64,000 bases of DNA from Ceratothoa steindachneri. Taxonomy: Eukaryota > Arthropoda > Malacostraca > Isopoda > Cymothoidae. Position 1 is the stretch's first letter. Each line of letters starts with the position of its first letter. The notes under the pieces are model-generated. The model did no database searches. It saw only the letters and a list, made by a program, of their open reading frames with translations, and was not told where the DNA came from. Position numbers and translations under genes: made by a program. The stretch covers positions 18,383,937 to 18,447,936 of the forward strand of contig OZ018333.1 of NCBI GenBank assembly GCA_963969495.1, read 5' to 3'. Of the stretch, positions 44,357 through 55,623 are shown in pieces.

Positions 44357-45579
44357 CAGGGTGTCCACAAAGTCTGGGTACATAGGAATTTTAATATTTT
44401 ATTTATTTATGTTATTTTTCCTCCCCAGATCGAATGATGGCTCTGTCTAAAGAAGAAAGAATCGAGTTGGTACTCTTAAGTGGACGAGAAGGATGGTCTT
44501 ATCGCAAAATCGCCGATGAATTTAACCTTCGACACCCTGATTGGCAACCTACTATTTATTTTACTGCCGTCGTGAAATTGGTCACGAAGTTTAAAGAAAC
44601 AGGCAGTGTCTTGGACAAACCCCGTTCCGGGCGACCAAAGACTTCAGACGAAACGAAAGAGGTTGTCATGGCCAAGGTTGCTGCTAGCCCAAAGAAATCA
44701 CTTCGTCGGACATCCATGGAGTTGGGTGTTCCAAGGTCAACTATCCACAAAATCCTGATAGAGCAGAAGTTCCATCCGTACAAATTACAGATATTGCATC
44801 ACTTAAATGAAGACGACCCCGATAGACGAATGCAGATGTGCGAATGGTTTTCAGATAAATTGGATGAAAATATCAATTTTACTAAAGACCTTTTGTTGTT
44901 CAGTGATGAAGCTTTGTTTTATGTTAATGGTGAAGTCAACAGACAGAATCTTCGATACTGGTCTCAAGACAATCCACATTGGATGGATCCATCCAAACAG
45001 CAAGGCTGCCAAAAGGTGATGGTGTGGTGTGGTTTGTGGAAAGCTCATGTGCTAGGACCCTTCTTCTTTGATGAACATGTAACCGGTGAGACTTATCTGA
45101 ACATGTTGAGAGACAAATTAATGCCTCAAATTGAATGCCTAGGCAAGGGACTTCCGGACTGGTTTCAGCAGGATGGAGCCCCTGCCCATTTTGCTACAAA
45201 TGTTAGAGATTGGCTGAATGGCACTTTTCCTCACTGGATTGGAAGAAGAGGTCATGTGGAGTGGTCCCCTCATTCACCAGACCTTTCTTCCCTTGATTTC
45301 TTTTTCTGGGGTATGTTAAAAGAGAAAGTTTACTCAATGAAGATTGCAAATCTAAACCACTTGAGAGAACGCATTATCAGTCAGTGTGCTGAAATCAACG
45401 GCAATGTACACCTATTCAATCGAGTTCACAAGAATTTAGCAAGGTGCATCGAATTATGCATTACAAATAATGGAAATCATATTAAAAATATAATTTCTTA
45501 ACATTATAATTAAATAAAATTGTTTTATTCTAAAGGTATGTATTTATCCCCTATGTACCCAGACTTTGTGGACACCCTG
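44357..45579 (+). mobile_element. Complete mariner-type DNA transposon, 1223 bp
   Basis: Perfect 30-bp terminal inverted repeats (44357-44386 and 45550-45579, beginning CAGGGTGTCCACAAAGTCTG) are each flanked by a TA target duplication (44355-44356, 45580-45581). A single uninterrupted transposase frame fills the interior. Intact ends and frame point to recent insertion. Confidence 0.96.
44434..45501 (+). CDS. Tc1/mariner-superfamily transposase, intact (355 aa)
   Basis: Cut-and-paste transposase. The N-terminal half has two helix-turn-helix units: SYRKIADEFN (about residues 22-31) and RRTSMELGVPRSTIHKIL (91-108), separated by a GRPKT hook (67-71). The catalytic domain shows LLFSDEALF (D158), WFQQDGAPAHF (D247) and SPDLSSLDFFFWG (D288). 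The last pair is separated by 40 residues, longer than the 34 of classical mariner and close to the D41D-type groups known from insects. Length is normal for the superfamily. The start is a double ATG at 44434/44437. It is on the + strand inside the intron of the zinc-finger gene. No stop, frameshift or missing catalytic residue was seen. Confidence 0.95.
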   Translation: MMALSKEERIELVLLSGREGWSYRKIADEFNLRHPDWQPTIYFTAVVKLVTKFKETGSVLDKPRSGRPKTSDETKEVVMAKVAASPKKSLRRTSMELGVPRSTIHKILIEQKFHPYKLQILHHLNEDDPDRRMQMCEWFSDKLDENINFTKDLLLFSDEALFYVNGEVNRQNLRYWSQDNPHWMDPSKQQGCQKVMVWCGLWKAHVLGPFFFDEHVTGETYLNMLRDKLMPQIECLGKGLPDWFQQDGAPAHFATNVRDWLNGTFPHWIGRRGHVEWSPHSPDLSSLDFFFWGMLKEKVYSMKIANLNHLRERIISQCAEINGNVHLFNRVHKNLARCIELCITNNGNHIKNIIS

Positions 45580-46639
45580 TATAAAAAAAAAATGGATTAT
45601 AAAATGATCATGTCTCTCTACCCATTTTGTTGTTTGTTGGCCCCCTTCTTCTCCTGCCTATGGACCCCGATCCTGACCCAGCGCTCATCTGAGATGGAGA
45701 TGGTCCCAGAGGTGACCCAACCGCAGATGGCTCGGTGCCAAGCACTGAACCTGACTCCACCCCTATGCAAGCTTCTCGGATGGCTTGGGCCCTGAGGACT
45801 CACAAGGAGAGGAGGGACCTCCTCTCCACTTGGTGCCCTTTTACAGCCAAGACCTTCTCAATTTCAGAGAAGGATTTTGCTGAGGCTGGTCCATCCACCC
45901 TAAGGGCTCCTTGCAATGGTGGAGAGAAGCAGGTTTATTCCTCTCATAAAATGAAAAGAAATTAGAAAGACTACATGGTGTTTCGAGCCCGCCATCTTCA
46001 AACACTTATGGTTATTCACTCCACTGATGGCAGGATGTTGTCCAATGAAATATTTTCATCAGAGGAGAGCACTAGCTAGCCTGATTGGTAGAGAGCTGAA
46101 GGTGACGCGTTTCTTGGATAGGAGCATTCTGGCAAATGCATTGGATCCATCCAAGTTGGCCATGATTAGTACCCTTCAAGCACTTTATGAAATAAGCGGT
46201 CTATGTGAGGGAACTCATGGACTATATAGATGATATCACTTTAGAGCTGGCTGACCAATGAGCATTCAACGTCGAATGTGTGATGAGAAAACAGGGAGGA
46301 GCCTCGAGACTCACCCCTACACTCTTCATCATGTCCGACTATGACAGTCTTGTATAGAAGGAAATCATAATGTTTAGACTGCAGATCATCACTCTTTTCG
46401 CAAGGCTAGAGATTTGGTCCTGGTGCACCCAGCGCTACCTACAACGACTTATGCCTCAATATTAATAATAGGCTCCCTATGCTTCTGGCATGGGGTTGGC
46501 TTCCATGTTATATCCCTTCTGTTTTAAGTCACCAAGGCTATACCAGGCACTGCTTCTGTCTTCACGAGCAAGCTGATTACATTACAGTGCTTGGTACAGG
46601 AGATAACTTGCCATTTCTCAGTTTGGAGACTGGATTGTG

Positions 46640-47075
46640 ATCTTTAGTGGCTTACAAAGTGCCATGAGTGCTCTCTGGGCATTGGATTCACCACATTCCC
46701 TGGTTTGTTTTATCCATGATGCCACAGTTGCCCTGAGCAACGTGGATGTTGAGATTATCTTCTTGGTTCCAGGACATGTGGGAATTGCAGGGAATGAGGG
46801 CGCCAGTCTGCGAGGACTGGCAAGTATCAGGGTGGCCCTCCAAGCTGCTTAGCAAAGAAGATGGGAGATAGCTGAGGGAAGCCTAAAGTTTAGTGCCATT
46901 GTGCCACAACTGTTCCCATGGACATACCCATTAATGTGCCATGGCTTGAGGTCACATTCTGCCTTCAAATTGGGCACACTTGCGGGATGCCTGCACCTTA
47001 CTGCGATGACTGTGTTGTCTCCCAGATTTTTCAGCACATTCATGTTGAATCTCCCAGTCTGGGTGATCTCACATG
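46640..47075 (+). pseudogene. LINE RNase H and C-terminal remnant, copy E1
   Basis: The first catalytic strand region is lost at the deletion joint near 46490. Readable parts are FSGLQSAMSALWALDSPHSL (46640), VEIIFLVPGHVGIAGNEGA (46750) and, after a frame change, a C-terminal stretch near 47000-47060. The frame is broken by stops such as TAG near 46851. Confidence 0.75.
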
Positions 47076-47378
47076 TTACCTGTCCTGGTACCAGGATAAG
47101 CAGGGTTGCTACTGCATATCCAGGATACTTGGGACTAGTTTGTGGCACGTTACCTGTCCCGTTACCAGGATAAGCAGGGTTGCTACTGCTTTACTGCTTA
47201 CCCAGGATACTTGGGACTAGTTTGTGGCATGTTACCTGTCCTGGTACCAGGATAAGCAGGGTTGCTACTGCTTATCCAGGATACTTGGGACTAGTTTGTG
47301 GTATGTTACCTGTCCCGATACCAGGATAATCAGGATTGCTACTGCTTATCCAGGATACTTGGGACTAGTTTGTGCATG
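47075..47378. repeat. Four tandem copies of a 74-82-bp LINE segment
   Basis: GTTACCTGTCC starts units at 47075, 47149, 47231 and 47305. Each includes ACCAGGATAA and GGATACTTGGGACTAGTTTG. The unit corresponds to one stretch of ORF2 near its end in copy A (about 14647-14720), amplified only in E1. Confidence 0.92.
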
Positions 47379-47959
47379 CATACTTGATGACTACCTAACT
47401 TTATACAAGAGCCTGCCTTCCTCTATTTTTTTTACCCTCTTTGGTGTTGGTCGTATAATCCTGCACTGGGGATAAGTGGGCCTGCCCTTGATGCCTGAGG
47501 GTGCTTCCTTATTCTTGCTTTTTCTTTTGGTTTCTTTTTATTGTTGCATTTTATTTGTTTGGTTTTTGGTGTCTTTTGCACCATTTATTAATTTAGTCTA
47601 GCATTATGCTAAGGAAGATTACTGCAACCTTTGCCCTATTACGCAGTAGCAAGATTAGTGCTGAAAAAAATAAATGCCCCATGCCCCTCCAGGACTACGA
47701 TCATGGTCACTTGCGTGTCTATTCAGGCCCCTTCTGCAGCGTTCCTCTAATAGAGTTATCAGCACAAATGGTTCACACCCAGCCACAGCTAAAACCAGTT
47801 CAACCCCCCTTCCCTTGCTCTGATTGGCCATTTCCCCTAAGGCAAAATGGCCCTGCGCATCCACCTAGTTTATTAGAATCAGAGGAAGCAAACCACTTGA
47901 AGATTATTGTTAAGCCGTCTTTGGGGACTCTTAAAAGCTGACCACCCCCACTGCATCTC

Positions 47960-48820
47960 CTATAAGCTAGGCCTGGAGGGTACATTCCTTCAATGGAATT
48001 GCTGTGGACTCCATGCCAACTGGGAGGAGCTGTGGAGGCTCATCTTCTCCCATTCCCCCTTAGCTATCTTTTAGCTTGAGACAATACTGAGGTGGTCTCC
48101 CATGGCCACCCTCCGAAAGTATAAGTGTTTCGCGACCCCACCACCGCAGAATAGGGGCCTGGCAGGATGATGTGTGATTTACACCTGTCATCATGTTTCT
48201 GTTCTTATATTTGCTGTTGTTACCCCCTATTAAGCAATAGCAGTACAGACACACCTGGATACAAGAAGGTATACTGTTATTTCTGTGTAGATTTCACCAT
48301 TGGTCAACTTTGATGTGGGGTCTATTGCCATGTTACAGAGTCCCTTTCTCTTACTCAATCCCAGGCCTCATCTTCTTGCTAACCTGATTGATGAGCTGGA
48401 AGTAGATGTCCTAGATGTGGATGTGTTTACGCATCACTGCTTCAATTTCCTGATTGATCTGTTCTTGTGCTATCCCGATGTCCTTTATGCTAGTGACCAC
48501 TTTCCCATTCAAGTATTATTTTCTGGGCCACCCCTGCCTGATTAACCAGTTTGATGGTGGTCTGTATTTCAGGAAATAACTGATTGCCATGTCCCAGTCA
48601 AGGAGCTTAGGTTGATGGATGAGGTTGTTAAGTTCTTTGTCCACCTCATCATCATGAGCTTAACTATTATTCATGGAATGTCTCGCTGTTTTGCAGGTTG
48701 ACCGCTTCCTCTGTGGCAGCTGAGTGTGACACGGCCCTCAAAAACAAAAGCGGTATGCCTACATGTGCTATAAACAGCGCCAGAACAATTTCACTCTTGG
48801 TGAATTTTGTTGAGCTAGAA
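47960..48820 (+). pseudogene. LINE endonuclease remnant, copy E2
   Basis: Sequence matching the ORF2 start (LEG..PSMELLWTP.QLGGA in mixed frames) through the endonuclease. RPHLLANLIDELEVDVLDVD (48365) and SDHFPIQVLFSG (48500, holding the SDH motif) are still readable. It is cut by the hAT MITE within the region corresponding to FRRARARFRYISKHARR of copy A. Confidence 0.75.
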
Positions 48821-49315
48821 CAGGGGTGGGCAACCTTTTTAAGTGGGTGTGCCAAAATTGGCCAAATCTTTGCTACAAAATTTTCTCACATGCCAATACT
48901 TGACTAAAACACAATGAAAGGATATAAAATTAAAGATGTTCTTTTTATTCATTCCCAACCCTTTATGATGCATAAAAATTACAAGGAAAAGATAGCCATT
49001 TTACCTAAAAATATACATATTATCATATTATATTAAACAGAATTGAATCTTTATCATTTCAAGCAGAAAACAACAAATCCAAACTAGAGAAAGAAAAATT
49101 GTGGACCTTTTCATTTATTTACCATCAATGAGACTTCTGCTGCTGCCTCACTGATAACATAAATTATTACAGGTTGTACACAATGCGGTTGCTATATAAA
49201 ATAAATTGGAGATACATTTATTTTGTTTTCTTAAGTTAAGCATTTGGCTTTGCATGCTGGTAGAAGTCGTTGGCGGGCCATGTTTGGCACGCGTGCCAAA
49301 GGTTGCCTAGGTCTG
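48821..49315. mobile_element. hAT-type MITE, 495 bp
   Basis: The ends are CAGGGGTGGGCAACCTTTTT and, inverted, CAGACCTAGGCAACCTTTGG (imperfect terminal inverted repeats). An exact 8-bp target duplication AGCTAGAA lies on both sides (48813-48820, 49316-49323). This is the hallmark of hAT elements. It has no transposase and would depend on an element elsewhere. Confidence 0.93.
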
Positions 49316-50070
49316 AGCTAGAACTAGGTTCCAGTATGTGCTCTCCCTGTTGTGCATAAGTGTCTTCACTTAATAGAAAAACTCCTCTTGTAGAGGTATG
49401 GAAGTGAGTCAAAAGTATTCAGCGCAAGTTTACACAGGAACTTCCTCCTGTTCTCCAGGAGAATGAGGCTGCAATCTCAGAGCCTGTGTCTGTGGTAGAG
49501 TCCTTCATGACTGCATTCTCTAGCGCCGATGCTGCTAAAGCAATTTCAATGCTTGTTGTGATATTGCCAAAGGCTGCCGACTGGACTTCTCCTCCATAGG
49601 TAATAGGTATAGAAGCCTTCAATGACAGGTTTACAGTATACCTAGCTCTAAAGTCTTGGGACACCTCCATCTTAAGTGTTTTTTCATTAATAAATCAAAG
49701 TATTAAAGGTAGGGCAATAAAATTTCAATATGTGGTTGGCAGTGATTGATGTATCTACACATAAATTTTCAAGTTAATTAATCAAAAACAAATGAACTAT
49801 AAACCCAAGATTACAAACATGCAAGTACAAAAGTCTTTGACATATCCAGAAAATATTCATAAAACTTTCATTTAAAAAATTATTTTGCTAAATTTCAGTA
49901 AGAATCCTATTGAAATAATATAGAATTGGAAATGAATAAATATTTGCAGGCAAAAGGTTGCATCTGGCATCTATATGTGTCGATGTCATAATATTTGCAG
50001 TTTCATCATGGTAGATTGAAAAGAGCTATGAAGTAAAATTAAATATTGAATTATTCAGAAATATAAGTCT

Positions 50071-50545
50071 CAACTATTGATTAGAAACATTGCTGAATGG
50101 CTCAATGTGCCAAAATCCACCCTCTATAATGTAATTTGCAATTTCAGGCACACTAGGTCAATTTCTAACGCTGTTCGCTCTTGATACCCTACTCAGATTT
50201 CAATGAGTTGATCAGAGAAGTTTATAAAAATCCATGTATGACTCGTGGAGTAATCCAGGCTCAACTGGAAAGTAGTCCTGTCAAGGTGAGCAAGATTACA
50301 ATTAGTAGAATGTTAAGTTCTTCTGGGCATAATTCATAACAGTCTCGTAAGACTTCATATTTGAAACCTGCACATCTAAAAGCTCGACTACAATTGGCCA
50401 GAAAGGATATTGACAAGCCTTTTTTAGTTAGTGGAAAAGTATTTTCTGGTCAGGTGAGACCAAGCTAGAGCTTTTTGGATGAAGTTGCACTCATCATGTA
50501 TATTTTGTGAAGTGGAACCTGGATTCTTCCTCAGAATACTGTTGC
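50071..50545 (+). pseudogene. Tc1-like transposase, N-terminal part
   Basis: Mixed frames give a helix-turn-helix (IAEWLNVPKSTLYNV), then MTRGVIQAQLESSPVKVSKI, ISRMLSSSG, SRKTSYLKPAHLKARLQLA and a W-S-G-(E/Q)-TKLELFG stretch around the first catalytic aspartate, here damaged. It ends ILPQNTVAA at about 50545. Order and motifs are those of Tc1 transposases. The protein resumes at 52803. Confidence 0.8.
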
Positions 50546-52800
50546 AGCATAAGCTCTAGACTTCCTGCTGATGCTGCCTGCCACTTTAACAGCTGCCTGG
50601 GTGTTTGAAGGGCAATCTAGTCCGAACTTAATTTATTTATACAAAACAAAACACAGAAAACAATAATGAAAATTGACGACCCCCAACCAATCACAAGTAT
50701 AAATACCAAAATATATACAGCCTTACAACACAAAAATATTTTCCAGTGTCCATGGTTAGGTGGGCAATGAGAAAATTAAGGATCGAGGACTGGTTGGTTA
50801 GGATGGTCATGGCTATGTATGAAGGTTCAACAACCCAGGTGAGGGTTAATGGAGAATTGAGTAATGACTTCTCTGTGAAAGTTGGCGTGCATCATGGATC
50901 CGTTTTTAGTCCCTTGTTCTTTGTTATGGTACTGGAAGTGCTTCACAGAATTTTAGAACAGGATTGCCATTCAAGCTGTTGTACGCTGATTGCTGAAGAT
51001 GAGAAGTTCAAGTTGTAGAGGGAAGGGATGAATTCCATGGGGCTAAGAGTGAATTTGGGTAAAACAAAGATGATGATTTCAAGAGTGGGTGGTGGTAATG
51101 ACCTCATTGAGAGTACGTGGCCATGTGTAGTCTGTCACAGGGGTAGGGAATAACTATCCTGTGTAATTGATGTGGTTTGTGGGTGCATAAAAGATGTAGT
51201 GGTATCAAGGGTAGGCTGCAGAATGATGGAGAGTTTCAGTGCACTATATGTAGAGGAGAGGAGATGAGAGGATTGAGTTTAATGGTGTGTCGCTTAAATG
51301 CATAGAGTTCTGCTATCTGGGAGATATGATCAGTGCAGGGGGAGGTGCTGAGGTGAGTTCTGTGGCAAGGGTTAAAAGTGGTTAGAAAAAGTTCAGAGAG
51401 CTTCTTCCTCTCTTGATGCTGAAGTTTTTTTCCCTCTGAGCTAGAGGGACTGTACGCAACATGCGTACAAAGTGCAATGTTGTATGTCAGCAAAACTTGG
51501 GCTGTGAAGGAAGAAGACATGCAAAGGCTCAAGCATACTGAGATGAGAATGATGAGATGGATGTGTGGAACATCTCTGAATTTGAGGCCTAGAGATGATA
51601 GAGTTGCAAATTGTGAATTAAGGGATAGATTAGGCATAGAATGTATTAGTGTGGCACTGAGAACAGGCAGATTGAGGTGGTTTGGTCATGTGGAGAGGAT
51701 GGAGGATAATAACTGGGTGAAGAGTGTTAGGAGTCTGGAGTTTGAGGGGTTTAGCTGCCAGAGGGAGACATGAAATGAGGTCATACAGAGGGACCTCAGG
51801 GATATGGGTTTGAATAGAGAAACTGCCAGAGATCGAACAGCATGGAAAGCTGCCTTCAGGTAAATAAAGCTGACACATGCAAGCATGTATGGAGCCTTCA
51901 GAAATGATGATGATGAAAAATATAGATCATACAAAAATAAATATGTATATGTAAGTACGCCAAACAAAAATACTAAATATATATATGGCCTTACGAGATC
52001 TAAATATTGGCCAATGCAGAAATAGAATTAAATTATCTGCCCCCCCCCCCCCAATAATAATAAAATGATGCACACCCAAGACTATATACACAGGATCCAG
52101 TCGCAACAATATAGTACCAATAATGCGCAAATAGAGGGAGATGGGCCCCGCTTTCTTCTTGGAATTCCTTAGGGTTCCAAGACTCAGTGAAGCCTTCCGC
52201 CCTTAGGGAACTTGTGTGCACAAGTTCCAATCACTGCATTAGAGATGGGAGCCATTCTTAATAACTGACTGAAAATGTGAGTAAAGGACTGGTTTTGCCG
52301 CTGCCTCCCAAAGTCAGATTGTTAATTCCTAGCCAGTACCAAGGAGCTAAAAGGAGGAAGCATGTTCAGTCACAGATTCACTGCCACACTCAAACATCCT
52401 TAACACTAACATTCATTCACTTGCACTCATTCACATAATACTAATACTCACCTGGTCGTCTGTCCAGCTCCCTCTACTTTCTCACTTCCAATCGGATCAC
52501 TGAACACATAATTATTAAAAACAATTCAAAAGTATGTCAGATCACTTAGAATTCATTCTTTTGCTGAAAACTATTCCTGTGGGGGGAGGCAAAGATGAAT
52601 GGGGGTCATGATAGAAGTCTATCTGGTCCCCCACTTGGATCGCCCCTTCTTATCTTCTTGTTCCATGCACCCTGGAAAAGAAAAAAAGGGATTAGACATT
52701 TGGGGTGGTGATGGGAGTTAGACTATACTACACTACTATACCATCCCATCTATCAAACATTATAGAATCCACTTGGATTGGGCAGCAACCCACTAGTTCT
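50546..52800. mobile_element. Insertion inside the Tc1-like transposase, LTR-like in part
   Basis: Unrelated DNA separates the two halves of the transposase. Its outer parts (50546-50741 and about 51920-52800) are AT- and C-rich and in style resemble the LTR-like sequence at 5152, with TGTTGC near the left edge and GCAACC near the right, but I could not prove LTR ends. Its centre is an RTE-like LINE. Confidence 0.35.
50742..51917 (+). mobile_element. RTE-like LINE fragment, 5'-truncated
   Basis: Plus-strand frames read VRVNGELSNDFSVKVGVHHG then SVFSPLFFVMVLEVL (RT motif after the catalytic palm start), then a damaged region where the (Y/F)ADD box should be (CTLIAEDEK). The next frame holds LKHTEMRMMRWMCGTSL and RTGRLRWFGHVERMEDNNW. 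The RWFGHVER string and a 3' end made of ATGATGATGA repeats are typical of RTE-type and related LINEs. Stops and frameshifts show it is dead. Target duplication not found. Confidence 0.8.
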
Positions 52801-52802
52801 TT

Positions 52803-53235
52803 ATTTTAAACCCTCTATCAAACATGGAGGTGGGGGGGGTCTATAATGTTATGGGGCTCTTTCAGTTCATCTGGTGTAGGTAGCCTTCATCGAATCACTG
52901 GCATAATGAAAAAGGAGGATTATGTGGAAATCTTGAGCAAATACGCACAAAATGATGCCAGTGCTCTGGAACTTGGTGGGCATTGTTGGACCTTCCAGCA
53001 TGACAATGATCCCAAGCACACTTCAAAATTAATGTAGGATTGGTTGGAAACTAATCATATTAAAGCTATTAAGGGGTTATTCCAGTCACCAGATCTTAAT
53101 CCAATTGAAAACTTTTGGCATGAGCTAAAGACAAGGGCCTACAAGCATCAACCAAGAAATCTTCAAGAATAAGAAGCTTTCTGTCAAGAAGAATGGGAAA
53201 AAATCCCAGCAGACTACTGCCAAAATTAATTAAAG
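52803..53235 (+). pseudogene. Tc1-like transposase, C-terminal part
   Basis: IKHGGG, then MLWGSFSSSGVGSLHRITGI, KKEDYVEIL, TFQHDNDPKHTSKLM (second catalytic aspartate, HDND), then a TAG. Readable after that are [15 protein letters not shown], with the third acidic residue (PIEN), and a C-terminal helix to about 53235. This is a standard Tc1 DDE layout, inactivated by stops and by the insertion upstream. Confidence 0.88.
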
Positions 53236-53538
53236 GGGTATAGTGTAATTGGAGCAAGTAATTCACCTAAAAGGAGCAAGTAATTCACCTAAAAGGACGC
53301 AATTAAATCCTAAAATGTTCATTCCAAGACATTCGTATCTGCATGTTTATTTTTATTATTATTTGTTTATAGTTCATTTGTTTTTCAATAAATTTACTTT
53401 AAAATTTATGTGCAGATTCATCAATGCCACTGTCAACCGCACATTGAAGTTTTATTGCCCTATTTTTAATACTTTCTGATTTATTAATGAAAAAACACTT
53501 AGGATGGAGGTATCCAGAGACTTTCAAACTATACTGTA

Positions 53539-54588
53539 CATCTAGTGAGTTGCTTTCCACTCTCGCTTTGTGAGCAGACACCGCCACAGGTCTGGGTAAT
53601 ATCCTGTATACCATGCTTCCACACATAGGTGAATGAGGCATTGCCTTTCTGGTAGATTTGTTCAACAGGATCTGGGTAGAGGGTATCTACCCACACTCCT
53701 GACAAATGGCTACTGGGTTCACTAATCGCAAACTGGGGAGAGAGCACTACCCCAGCCAGCCGATTTGCACCCAATCTCTCTCAACTTTCTGCATGTACAA
53801 GTTGATGGAGAAATTGGTAAATGTTAGACTAGCCTTTTTCCTGGACAGTGGAGGCCATCTCTCTTCTGCACAGTGCAATCTCAGCAAGTTCCACTCCACA
53901 TTGGATGCTCTGCTCTGTCTGGTAAATGCCATCTGCTAAACCTTCCTTCGGAGACAGCACTATACCCGTGTTTTTCAATCTGGAGAAGGCCTATGACTCT
54001 CCACATGATCGAGATGAAGGATCACCTCTTAATCTCTATCTCATTTTGAGAGAGCATCAATTATACATATGAAGGGGAGGAGCGCTCTCAGACCCAATTC
54101 AACAGGAAAAGAATGTCCTCAGTGTCACACTCTTTGGCCTGAGCATCAATGACATTACCTCAGTGCTGCTGGGAGATGTTCTTGCTACCCTTTTATGTGG
54201 ACGATCTTACGCCCTGTTTTGGTATGGCCCAGATGCCAACTCTGGAGCATCGAATCCAAAGTGCACAGGTTTCGGTTTTCCTTTGGCCAAGACTAAAGTG
54301 GTGCACTTCTGCCACCATCCACAGCTCCAGCCTGATACAGAGTAGTTCTGAAATGAGGTTTGCCTGGAAGTGGTGGATTTGCACTGTTTCCTTGGACGTG
54401 TTTTTGAGTGATGCCTCACCTGGGAGGCTCATATTTGCATCCTTATGTTCTCACCATGATAATGGCAATTCTTTGTTTCATGACTTATCAGCACCAGGGT
54501 GCTAATTAGGCCACTGCCTTGCTTTTCTATTAATCCTTTGTTGGTTCGAAGGTTGACTATGCATGCAAGTTTTATGCATTCCCATTGA
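53539..54588 (+). pseudogene. LINE RT remnant, copy E2
   Basis: Continues LINE copy E2 after the Tc1 element. Readable are VDLFNRIWVEG-like sequence (53660), KLMEKLVNVRLAFFLDSGGH (53800), a piece of the palm (LEKAYDSPHD near 53985) and LYVDDL-like sequence (CYPFMWTIL in a shifted frame near 54190). It ends in the CEFYA-like region near 54575. Stops and indels are frequent; no open domain remains. Confidence 0.75.
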
Positions 54589-55179
54589 TGAAACATTTTC
54601 ATCAGAGGAGAGCACTAGCTAGCCTGATTGGTAGAGAGCTGAAGGGGACGCGTTTCTTGGATAGGAGCATTCTGGCAAATGCATTGGATCCATCCAAGTT
54701 GGCCATGATTAGTGCCCTTCAAACACTTTATGAAAGAAGCGGTCTATGTGAGGGAACTCATGGACTATATAGATGATGACATCACTTTAGAGCTGGCTGA
54801 CCAATGAGCATTCAACGTCGAATGTGTGATGAGAAAACAGGGAGGAGCCTCGAGACTCACCCCTACACTCTTCATCACATCCGACTATGACAGTCTTGTA
54901 TAGAAGGAAATCATAATGTTTAGACTGCAGATCATCACTCTTTTTGCAAGGCTAGAGATTTGGTCCTGGTGCACCCAGCGCTACCTACGACTTATGCCTC
55001 AATATTAATAATAGGCTCCCTATGCTTCTGGCATGCGGTTGGCTTTGATGTTATATCCCTTCTGTTTTAAGTCACCAAGGCTATACCAGGCACTGCTTCT
55101 GTCTTCACGAGCAAGCTGATTACATTACAGTGCTTGGTACAGGAGATAACTTGCCATTCCTCAGTTTGGAGACTGGATT
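54589..55179 (+). repeat. Duplicate of LINE E1 segment 46052-46637
   Basis: Near-identical to E1 (about a dozen differences by eye over 590 bp). It includes the same internal gag-to-RNase H deletion joint, so it was copied after that deletion. It ends abruptly at ...GACTGGATT before a T/A-rich run. Confidence 0.9.
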
Positions 55180-55543
55180 TTTAAAACTATTTTAAAAATT
55201 CTACTCACATTAGTGGCTCATTTCCTCTAACGTTAGGTTTAACCAAGGTGTAAAAAATACCCCTTAAAAAAATTTTCTGTCACTTTCTGTCAGATCCTCA
55301 CTCCACTCATTACACCGGTAACGGAGGCAAGAACATTTCAAAATGCTCCAAAGATGATCAAATAAGATTGAAAGCTTAGCAATCTAGTTTGGTTTTTACT
55401 AAACACATTTATTTAAAAAAATAAAGATAAATACTGGATAAGTAATCCACCATCTACAAGATGGAATAAAAAAAAAGATAGAAGAAGAGAAAGCTGCCAA
55501 AGGAAATTAATTAAGGCAAAATACACAATGGTCTTCAAAAAAA

Positions 55544-55623
<80 letters not shown>

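Larger units (their letters stand above)
45690..47667 (+). mobile_element. LINE copy E1, rearranged
   Basis: Decayed copy of the LINE family. It has ORF1 5' part (45690-45960), gag core (46045-46340), then an internal deletion that joins gag directly to the RNase H region near 46490. RNase H pieces (46640-46850), a C-terminal zinc region and a 3' UTR with a hairpin-like TAGCATTATGCTA follow, ending in a short A-rich tail near 47667. Copy E2 follows at once. Confidence 0.8.
49634..53536 (+). mobile_element. Tc1-like transposon with long terminal inverted repeats
   Basis: Inverted repeats of at least about 170 bp (49634-49805 and 53365-53536), possibly extending to about 215 bp, both beginning CAGTATA. 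They are flanked by TA (49632-49633, 53537-53538) and interrupt LINE copy E2. The interior carries a broken Tc1 transposase, itself split by unrelated DNA at about 50546-52800. Confidence 0.88.
47668..54588 (+). mobile_element. LINE copy E2, 5'-truncated and multiply interrupted
   Basis: Starts in the proline-rich tail of ORF1 directly after the E1 tail (head to tail). The order is: ORF1 end and endonuclease (47668-48820), hAT MITE (48821-49315), start of the RT region (49324-49633), long-TIR Tc1-like element (49634-53536), RT region (53539-54588). It then joins a duplicate of E1 sequence. Decayed throughout. Confidence 0.8.
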
